A DNA stretch of 64,000 nucleotides, from positions 1,446,848 to 1,510,847 of the forward strand of contig NZ_LUKD01000001.1 in the NCBI RefSeq assembly GCF_001592745.1, read 5' to 3'. Below, one piece after another: positions 57,751 to 64,000 of this stretch. The notes beneath the pieces are model-generated. The model made no database searches and had not been told where the DNA came from. It saw only the letters and a list, made by a program, of their open reading frames with translations. The translations under genes were made by a program, and so were the position numbers. Numbering within the stretch: position 1 is the first letter of the stretch; each line of letters begins with the position of its first letter. This stretch comes from Bdellovibrio bacteriovorus (lineage in GTDB: Bacteria; Bdellovibrionota; Bdellovibrionia; Bdellovibrionales; Bdellovibrionaceae).

Positions 57751-58607
57751 AAAAGCTTCTTCCGATCTCCATCATGAAAATGTCCGGAGCGGGAAATACC
57801 TTTGCCCTCATTGATGCACGTGAAAAATCCGACTGGAGAGATGTGGAAAACTCTTTGGGAAAGTCGCGAGCAGAGTTTGCAAAACTTGTTTGCGATCGTG
57901 TTTTGGGTTTAAGCACAGACGGATTTCTGCTTATTGAAAATGGCAGCGAAGGTTTTGATTACGACTGGGATTTTTATAACTCTGATGGTTCTACAGCAGA
58001 AATGTGTGGAAACGCGGCTCGCTGTGCTGCCCGCTTCTGTTACGAGTATCTGGGAAGTTCTGAAAATAAAGCCTGTTTGAAATTTAAGACCGGTGCGGGT
58101 TTGGTAACGGCGCAAATTCTGGGTGACGATGAAGTGCGTGTGCAAATGCCGGAAGCTCGTTTTGTAAAAGAAAGTATCGAGCTAAAAACAAAATCTAAAG
58201 GTGTTCAAAAGTTTGCTCTGGTGAATACCGGCGTTCCACATTTAGTACAAAAAATTTCGAATCTTGCAGAAGCTACGACGCTAAAAGAAATGGCCCGCGA
58301 AGCCAGATCGCATGCGGATCTAAAACCTGCAGGCGCGAATGTAACTTTCTATGCGGAAGATTCAAAGGGCCACATCAATGCGGTGACCTTTGAAAGAGGC
58401 GTCGAAGATTATACGCTTGCTTGCGGTACCGGGGCCGTTGCGGCTGCTCTTGTTTATTCGCAGCTTAGTTCAGAGAAACAAATCAAAGTGCAAATGCCCG
58501 GAGGGCTTTTAAGTGTGGTTTTTGATGGTAAAGACACTCACCCACTTATGACCGGCGGAGCCGTTTTCGTCGGAGAATTTAAATACAATCTAGAGGTGGT
58601 AGGATGA
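57747..58607 (+). CDS. dapF: Diaminopimelate epimerase
   Basis: DapF interconverts LL- and meso-diaminopimelate for peptidoglycan and lysine. The 286-residue protein begins ISIMKMSGAGNTFALID, and the two catalytic cysteines lie in NSDGSTAEMCGNAARCAARF and ACGTGAVAAALV. The ATG overlaps the lptM stop (ATGA), which fixes the start; the frame is open 50 codons upstream. It is the first of three consecutive dap genes. Confidence 0.95.
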   Translation: MKKLLPISIMKMSGAGNTFALIDAREKSDWRDVENSLGKSRAEFAKLVCDRVLGLSTDGFLLIENGSEGFDYDWDFYNSDGSTAEMCGNAARCAARFCYEYLGSSENKACLKFKTGAGLVTAQILGDDEVRVQMPEARFVKESIELKTKSKGVQKFALVNTGVPHLVQKISNLAEATTLKEMAREARSHADLKPAGANVTFYAEDSKGHINAVTFERGVEDYTLACGTGAVAAALVYSQLSSEKQIKVQMPGGLLSVVFDGKDTHPLMTGGAVFVGEFKYNLEVVG

Positions 58608-59485
58608 AAAATTTTAAAGGGACCTTCACAGCATTAATTACCCCGTTTAAAAACGAAAAAGTCGATTACACTTCTTTAGATCGTCTTTTAAAGCAACAGC
58701 TTGACGGCGGTGTTGATGGATTTGTCGTGAATGGCACGACAGCGGAAAGCCCCACTCTTTCAACTCAAGAAGTGGGTGAGCTTTTTAAACATATTCGTAA
58801 ATTTGTGGGCGACAAAGTTCCTTTGATCATGGGAACGGGTTCCAATGACACCGCAAAGTCTATTGAAACATCTCGTAAAGCAGAAGAGATGGGTGCCGAT
58901 GCTATCTTGGTTGTTGTTCCTTACTATAACAAACCACCGCAACGCGGTCTTTTTGAGCACTTTAAAGCCGTGGCGAGTTCGGTAAAAATTCCGACTCTTC
59001 TTTACAATGTTCCGGGCCGTACAATCACCTCACTTGCAACGGAGACCATTCGTGACCTAGCAAAAGTTCCGGGTGTGATTGGAATTAAAGAAGCGACAGG
59101 AAAAATTGATTTAGCCCAAGACATTATCAAGGCATGTGGCAAAGAGTTTGTGATGCTGTCTGGTGACGACGGCACCTATGTTGATTTCTTAGGGGCCGGT
59201 GGGCACGGTGTGATCTCGGTAGCGACTCACGTAATTCCGGCGCAAATGGTGCAGTGGAAAAAATGGGTTTCTGAAGGTCAGATCGAAAAGGCGCGCGCTG
59301 ATATTAATAAGTATATGAATCTTATCAATCTTCTTTTTGTCGAAGCAAATCCGATTCCAGTAAAGAAGGCCTTACAGTTAATGGGCGTGATTGATTCTGC
59401 GTCTTTGCGTTTGCCACTGGTGGAATTGTCTGCGGAACATACGGAAAGTCTGAAAGCAGAAATGAAAAAAGTGGGTCTTCTGTGA
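58604..59485 (+). CDS. dapA: 4-hydroxy-tetrahydrodipicolinate synthase
   Basis: DapA condenses pyruvate with aspartate semialdehyde. The 293-residue enzyme has GFVVNGTTAESPTLS at the start, LYNVPGRT with the catalytic tyrosine and IGIKEATG with the Schiff-base lysine. Start overlaps dapF by four bases and stop overlaps dapB. Confidence 0.95.
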   Translation: MKNFKGTFTALITPFKNEKVDYTSLDRLLKQQLDGGVDGFVVNGTTAESPTLSTQEVGELFKHIRKFVGDKVPLIMGTGSNDTAKSIETSRKAEEMGADAILVVVPYYNKPPQRGLFEHFKAVASSVKIPTLLYNVPGRTITSLATETIRDLAKVPGVIGIKEATGKIDLAQDIIKACGKEFVMLSGDDGTYVDFLGAGGHGVISVATHVIPAQMVQWKKWVSEGQIEKARADINKYMNLINLLFVEANPIPVKKALQLMGVIDSASLRLPLVELSAEHTESLKAEMKKVGLL

Positions 59486-60168
59486 AAAAAATCAAAGTCG
59501 GCGTCATCGGCCCTGCGGGCCGTATGGGAAAAGAAATTGTTGGAGTTATTGATTCTAATCCCCGCTGTGAAGTGTTTTATCCACTGAATCGCGACGATAA
59601 GTTCGATGCTAAAAAAGCGAAACAAGTCGATGTGTGGATTGATTTTTCTTCGCCAGACGCCTTGAAGGATGTTTTAAAAAGAGCTGCCGAACATAAGACG
59701 CCTGTCGTTTGCGGCACGACGGGATTTTCTAAGAAAGAAAAAGATCTTCTGGCTCAATACTCTAAAAAGATTCCCGTTCTTTGGTCTTCAAATATGAGTT
59801 TAGGTGTTGCGGTCCTTAACGAAACTTTGAAAAATCTTTCTGCGATTTCACATTTTGATTTTCAGATTGAAGAAATTCATCACAATCGCAAAAAAGACAA
59901 ACCATCCGGAACGGCAATCACATTGCAAGAGAATCTAGAAAAAGCCGTTGGTAAAAAACTTCCAGAAGCCGTGGCCATTCGCGGTGGCGGCGTTTTTGGC
60001 GTTCATAAAGTTTATTCAATGAGCGATGAAGAGGTTTTGGTTTTTGAGCATTCCGCACTAAACCGGACGGTCTTCGCTAAAGGGGCCGTGATGGCGGCAG
60101 AGTGGCTGGTCAAACAAAAGCCGGGCCTTTACCAAATTCGTGATGTTTTATTTGGGAAACAAGCATGA
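59482..60168 (+). CDS. dapB: 4-hydroxy-tetrahydrodipicolinate reductase
   Basis: The 228-residue protein reduces the DapA product with NAD(P)H. It has GVIGPAGRMGKEIVG at the start, CGTTGFSKKE, and the catalytic IEEIHHNRKKDKPSGTA. It starts with GTG, overlapping the dapA stop, and its stop overlaps the next gene. It is shorter than E. coli DapB (273 residues) mainly in the middle. Confidence 0.94.
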   Translation: MKKIKVGVIGPAGRMGKEIVGVIDSNPRCEVFYPLNRDDKFDAKKAKQVDVWIDFSSPDALKDVLKRAAEHKTPVVCGTTGFSKKEKDLLAQYSKKIPVLWSSNMSLGVAVLNETLKNLSAISHFDFQIEEIHHNRKKDKPSGTAITLQENLEKAVGKKLPEAVAIRGGGVFGVHKVYSMSDEEVLVFEHSALNRTVFAKGAVMAAEWLVKQKPGLYQIRDVLFGKQA

Positions 60169-60674
60169 CGCCAATTCGGCATTCTGCTTTGATTCATGCC
60201 GCCCTCGACCTCGTCGGGGGCGCCGAAAAAGCCAAGAACCTTCTAAGAAAATTAAGTGAATGTGGCGAGGTCACCGCGATTTCGTCAGTCTATAAGCGGT
60301 ATTTAACAGCGGAGCGCTTAGATTTAAGTGCGTATCTTGAGTTTGTAATACGCTTTGAAACGCCGTTGAACGTGGATGCATTGCTGCACCTGGTTTTATC
60401 TTTATGTGAGGAAGGCAATCCTGGCCTAAGCCAGAAAAGTCATAAAGAGCTAACACTTCTTACCTATGATGACTTGATATTGATGTCTCCTCGATTAACG
60501 CTTCCCTATCCTCAGCTTCATCAAGACCCGCTCATCATCCGCTGTTCAGCGGAAGCATGGGGCCAATATGAGCATCCTATCTATCAGAAGAATCTGAGTG
60601 AAATTGCGCGTGCAGCCGCTCCTGCAAGACAGGCCGAGTTTTATATTCAGGGTAAAAGCCTGGTTGATTTTTAG
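60165..60674 (+). CDS. FolK-like protein lacking catalytic residues
   Basis: The 169-residue protein resembles 6-hydroxymethyl-7,8-dihydropterin pyrophosphokinase: AISSVYKRYLTAERLDLSAY near 38-57, FETPLNVDALLHLV, and LTLLTYDDLILMSPRLTLPY with PQLHQDPLIIR near 96-126, which align with the LDLDIML...LTVPHYDMKNRGF region. The LDLD aspartates are ELT here and the usual GSNLG start is absent. It is probably a pseudo-enzyme or a strongly altered relative. Coupled to dapB by a four-base overlap. Confidence 0.6.
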   Translation: MTPIRHSALIHAALDLVGGAEKAKNLLRKLSECGEVTAISSVYKRYLTAERLDLSAYLEFVIRFETPLNVDALLHLVLSLCEEGNPGLSQKSHKELTLLTYDDLILMSPRLTLPYPQLHQDPLIIRCSAEAWGQYEHPIYQKNLSEIARAAAPARQAEFYIQGKSLVDF

Positions 60675-60734
60675 CCTGCGCCAACGTACAAATTTGGGTG
60701 TTACATTTAATCCATTTTTCTTGCGGGAGATCCC

Positions 60735-61382
60735 ATGAAGTTTTTCATCGATACAGCTGAAATTGAAGAAATCAAACAGGCCAACTTACGTGGTTGGGTT
60801 GACGGCGTTACAACGAATCCTTCGTTGATTGCTAAATCTGGAAAACCATTTCATGACGTGATCAAAGAAATCTGCAAGGAGGTTTCTGGTCCTGTTTCCG
60901 CAGAAGTTATCAGCCTGCAAGCAGAAGAAATGTTCCGAGAAGGTAAAGAACTAGCGAAACTTGCTTCTAACATCGTTGTTAAAATTCCAATGACTGAAGA
61001 CGGTATGATCGCAGTTAAAAAATTAACTGCTGAAGGTATCAAGACGAATGTCACGTTAGTTTTCTCTCCGATGCAGGCGTTGCTAGCGGCAAAAGCGGGC
61101 GCGACAATGGTCTCTCCATTCGTTGGCCGTTTGGATGATATCGGACAAGAGGGCCTGACAATGGTTAACCAGGTTATCCAAATTTATCAAAACTATGACT
61201 TTGCAACGGAAGTCTTAGTAGCGAGCGTGCGCAGTCCAATGCATATTCAACTTGCTGCTGAAATGGGTGCGGATATCGCAACAATTCCGTTTAAGGTTAT
61301 GCAGCAAATGACTCATCATCCGTTAACTGACAAAGGCATTAAGCTTTTCATGGATGACTGGAATAAGGCTCAAAAGAAATAA
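60735..61382 (+). CDS. Transaldolase (TalC/fructose-6-phosphate aldolase type)
   Basis: The 215-residue protein is of the small transaldolase group: [32 protein letters not shown] near residues 22-36, the Schiff-base lysine in NIVVKIPMT near 87, and [13 protein letters not shown]. It acts in the non-oxidative pentose phosphate pathway or as fructose-6-phosphate aldolase; the two cannot be told apart here. GCGGGAG upstream supports the ATG. Confidence 0.93.
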   Translation: MKFFIDTAEIEEIKQANLRGWVDGVTTNPSLIAKSGKPFHDVIKEICKEVSGPVSAEVISLQAEEMFREGKELAKLASNIVVKIPMTEDGMIAVKKLTAEGIKTNVTLVFSPMQALLAAKAGATMVSPFVGRLDDIGQEGLTMVNQVIQIYQNYDFATEVLVASVRSPMHIQLAAEMGADIATIPFKVMQQMTHHPLTDKGIKLFMDDWNKAQKK

Positions 61383-61822
61383 TGATGAAATACATTTCTT
61401 ATCTTGTTTTGACTGGAACTCTTCTTTTGTCTGGGTGTCGTACCGGCGGGGTTATTCTTCGTGAAACTCCGCTCAATGTCAGCGAAACCCGTCGCGCCGT
61501 TATGAGCGTGATCGGTGAGCCTCGCTCGGTAAGTCAGAATGGACGAGAACTAGTTTCTCAGTTTTACGATAAGAAGAACAAACCTATCGAAAAAATGGAT
61601 ATGGCCCGTGAACGTTATTACACACACGTGACGGTCCTAGGTGATCAACGCCCTTATGATGTCCAGGTCGAGGTCCTAGTCGAAGGTCGTGATGAAAATG
61701 GCGGCTTTGAGCTGTTAGATCGAGATGATGACAGAGCCGGTGTGATCGCCGAAAAGATCCGCCGGGCGCTTAACCAAAGTCGCGACAATCGTAACGTGAT
61801 TGACGACTTCCGCTCCTTCTAA
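61382..61822 (+). CDS. Small lipoprotein of unknown function
   Basis: The 146-residue protein has a lipobox LSGC (Cys about residue 19) and a following GGVILRETPLNVSETRRAV. The remainder is an alpha/beta domain with many charged residues and acid-rich ends. The start overlaps the transaldolase stop (TAATG); a second ATG one codon on is equally possible. No family is recognised. Confidence 0.7.
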   Translation: MMKYISYLVLTGTLLLSGCRTGGVILRETPLNVSETRRAVMSVIGEPRSVSQNGRELVSQFYDKKNKPIEKMDMARERYYTHVTVLGDQRPYDVQVEVLVEGRDENGGFELLDRDDDRAGVIAEKIRRALNQSRDNRNVIDDFRSF

Positions 61823-61831
61823 ATACGATAT

Positions 61832-61857
61832 AGACTAGTCAATATGACTAGTCTTTT
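61832..61857 (+). terminator. Terminator-like hairpin
   Basis: AGACTAGTCA-ATA-TGACTAGTCT, a perfect ten-pair stem, is followed by TTT. It lies between the lipoprotein gene and the next gene. Confidence 0.6.
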
Positions 61858-61874
61858 CATTTGAAGAGGTTACG

Positions 61875-63977
61875 TTGCAAGGAATGCAGCTTAAACGGAT
61901 TCTTCCGTTCGCAGTACTAGCGGGATGCTTATGCTGGTCAAGCCAATTAAGTGGTTTGAAGTTCATTCCTATTTATGAAGCGCTGACGATCAAGGCGCAA
62001 AAAAATTCTCCGCCACATATTGCATTTGAAGAAGTCGTCGAATCAGAGCGCATCTCTGAAGAGTGGGCGCGACTTGCGAAAATCAAACCTGCAACATTGG
62101 CCGTTGAAAAAACCTCTTCCACGCCTCTTTTTGCTAAAAAAATTGAAGTGCCGGAAATGGTCTTAACAAAGAGGCCAGAGACCCTGATTACGTCGTCACA
62201 ACTTGAAGAGGTTAACGAGGGTGCTTGGGTTGAGCATTTACCAGTGGCTCAAGCCAAACGCCTGCAAGAAGCGCAAAGACGCAGCGAAGTTTTAAACCAA
62301 GATTGGACTGTCCCTACCTGGAGTGACATGGCCCGCGAAGTTTTAGAAAAATCGGGAGCTTTGGCCACGAGTCCTTCTTCCTCGAATGTTTATGTGGCGG
62401 GAACTTCTTCTTCTGGTCAAATAAGCACCCGTCCTTCACAGGCATCAGTTTCTATTCCAGATAGAGCCCCTCAAGGTGACCTCGATGAGCATGCGGACGG
62501 ATCCCAGTCCTTTGTTGAAGAAAAGAATCTTCGTCACTACATCCAAGGCCCACTTGAAATCACCGGCGGTCTTGCCGTTACAAATGAACACCATATCGAA
62601 ATTCGCCGCAATGACGAGGGGGTCTTAAAAGAACTCGGTCGCGTGGATTTACGCCAAGGTCTTTATAATATAGAAGTCGAAGATAAAAACGGGACGGTCG
62701 TTGCCCGCTTGGTAGATAAAGAAGGAAAAACTTTAGGTGAAGGTTCTTTCCGTTTAAATAGAGTTGCTGCAGCAAATGCTGGAACTCTTCAAGGACCAAA
62801 ACTTAAGATCGAACCGCATCCGGATTTTGCGGGTATCGTGACGAGTGCCTACAACCCAAAGCCTAACGATGTAGCTCCCGCGCAAACTCGCGCCACATTC
62901 GTAAAAGGGGCTAGTGAAGTTGCCGTAAAAAAAGATGACGGCTTGGTTGCGATGGATAATGTCACGAAAGGTTCGATGACGGTTATGCGAGCGGCAGCTC
63001 CGAAACATCTGCAAACCGCCGCAATCGTGATCTCTGGAAAAGAATTTAAATCTCAGCTTTATCCCGAATCTATGATCAGGGCGCTTCAAGATATCGTGGC
63101 TCAACAGCGCGCACAGTCTATTGATGGTTCTCCAACTGTTATTTGGGGTAAAGTGTCTCTGGATGGCAAAGCGCTGGCTGGAGCCGAAGTTGTGGTCGAA
63201 TCCGATGAAGCTTTAATTCCGGTTTACTTCAATTCATTCATGATTCCCGATCCGCAGCTGAAATCCACAAGCGAAAATGGCCTATTTGCGTTCGTGAACG
63301 TGGACCCCGGTTTTCATTCCATCTTAGCGACGCGATCTTCAGCCATCTTAGGTTACCAAAACGTGGTTGTCGAAGAAGGTTCAGTTGCCCAGGGGGACGT
63401 TGAGTCTACCATTAAAACTGAAGCGGTGCCTTTAAGAATTTATGATGCGTTTACCGGCGAAGCGCGCCCTGGTTTAGTCACGATGCAAAGCTTACAGGAA
63501 GATTTAGAGGTTTCGACAGGTTTAACAACCGTGACCTTACCGCATGTCAGTCGATTAGGACTGATGCGTGTTCAACCTGAGGGTGCCGACTACGTGTCTG
63601 CTCGTTACATTTACAATGACACCGATGAATTCATTCATGCTCCGCTAGTTCATTGGTCATGGCTGACTTCGATTAAGTCCTTCTTAAGACTTGATGATAT
63701 GCCAAGCACAGGCTTTGTTGTCGGATTCGTTCCAGATGAAGACTTTGAAGTTTACCTGGCAGCGTATGATAACTTTGACCCAAGACAGATCGTCTACTTT
63801 GATATGCAGGGACGTATCCTGCAAAATCGCAAAGGCATCGCTGGCGGCGGATTCATTCTGTTTAATGTTCCTGAAGACACCCATGAAGTGGTAGTATTAG
63901 GAGCAAGAACACGCAAAATGTATTCGCGCGTTCTTCCTGTAGATGCAAACTCGCTTTCAGTTTTAACTTTCCGCTAA
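61875..63977 (+). CDS. Large exported protein of unknown function
   Basis: The 700-residue protein begins at TTG (61875), after GAAGAGG, or at ATG three codons later. The N-terminus carries a hydrophobic stretch with LAGC (a possible lipobox, Cys about residue 18). A middle part (about 225-300) is beta-rich with repeated Glu/Val patterns, such as GGLAVTNEHHIEIRRNDEG and VDLRQGLYNIEVEDKNG. A carboxypeptidase-regulatory-like part follows (GKVSLDGKALAGAEVVVESD, then VNVDPGFHSILATR). No family as a whole is recognised. Surface or periplasmic location is likely. Confidence 0.72.
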   Translation: MQGMQLKRILPFAVLAGCLCWSSQLSGLKFIPIYEALTIKAQKNSPPHIAFEEVVESERISEEWARLAKIKPATLAVEKTSSTPLFAKKIEVPEMVLTKRPETLITSSQLEEVNEGAWVEHLPVAQAKRLQEAQRRSEVLNQDWTVPTWSDMAREVLEKSGALATSPSSSNVYVAGTSSSGQISTRPSQASVSIPDRAPQGDLDEHADGSQSFVEEKNLRHYIQGPLEITGGLAVTNEHHIEIRRNDEGVLKELGRVDLRQGLYNIEVEDKNGTVVARLVDKEGKTLGEGSFRLNRVAAANAGTLQGPKLKIEPHPDFAGIVTSAYNPKPNDVAPAQTRATFVKGASEVAVKKDDGLVAMDNVTKGSMTVMRAAAPKHLQTAAIVISGKEFKSQLYPESMIRALQDIVAQQRAQSIDGSPTVIWGKVSLDGKALAGAEVVVESDEALIPVYFNSFMIPDPQLKSTSENGLFAFVNVDPGFHSILATRSSAILGYQNVVVEEGSVAQGDVESTIKTEAVPLRIYDAFTGEARPGLVTMQSLQEDLEVSTGLTTVTLPHVSRLGLMRVQPEGADYVSARYIYNDTDEFIHAPLVHWSWLTSIKSFLRLDDMPSTGFVVGFVPDEDFEVYLAAYDNFDPRQIVYFDMQGRILQNRKGIAGGGFILFNVPEDTHEVVVLGARTRKMYSRVLPVDANSLSVLTFR

Positions 63978-64000
63978 TTGCCCGGCTTTAGCAAAATCTG

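Overview
The window is 64 kb of bacterial chromosome centred on the replication origin. Gene content and order, including two different ATP synthase b-type subunits, a three-gene succinate dehydrogenase, the rpmH-rnpA-yidD-yidC-jag-mnmE-mnmG-rsmG-parA-parB block and many secreted proteases and lipoproteins, point to a Bdellovibrio-like predator (Bdellovibrionota). That assignment is an inference from gene order and protein character; no rRNA or tRNA gene is present to test it.

Left of the origin (about 1.8-17.7 kb) nearly everything is on the minus strand: the F1 genes with b, b' and delta (atpF'-F-H-A-G-D-C), a bactofilin, parB-parA with two perfect parS sites around a small lipoprotein gene, then rsmG-mnmG-mnmE-jag-yidC-yidD-rnpA-rpmH. 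From dnaA (17.9 kb) rightward genes are on the plus strand: dnaA, an origin with DnaA boxes, a GC cluster and five CTA trinucleotides, dnaN, recF, gyrB, gyrA, a repeat-rich lipoprotein, and the second half of the ATP synthase (atpZ-atpI-atpB-atpE). Transcription thus runs away from the origin on both sides, and the ATP synthase genes are split across it.

At 29.4-30.7 kb lies the most unusual stretch. A MerR-type regulator is fused to a degenerate Mur-ligase-like central domain. It is followed by a 32-residue membrane peptide whose ribosome binding site is buried in a hairpin, a structured RNA-like tail, a terminator and a dispersed 36-base repeat also found at the left edge of the window.

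From 30.7 to 38.3 kb the minus strand carries a phosphohexomutase, pdxA, three consecutive parvulin-type foldases, a DUF374 acyltransferase and etfA-etfB. Divergent from these are sdhC-sdhA-sdhB and then accessory secreted proteins: an SGNH hydrolase, a subtilisin with a CUB-like tail, and a trypsin-like lipoprotein. Between the proteases lie an FHA protein, an alpha/beta hydrolase and rpsF-DUF2232-rplI, in which rpsR is missing. The last part holds an SDR enzyme, dnaB, a Fis-type regulator, queE, ftsK, two periplasmic proteins, an LptM-like lipoprotein, dapF-dapA-dapB, a FolK-like protein without the catalytic aspartates, a transaldolase, a lipoprotein and a large exported protein of unknown function.

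Several starts were moved inside the longest open frame because a Shine-Dalgarno sequence or a family-typical N-terminus supports an internal codon (atpC, parA, mnmG, yidC, yidD, dnaA, recF, gyrB, atpE, pdxA, fis, queE, dapF and others).
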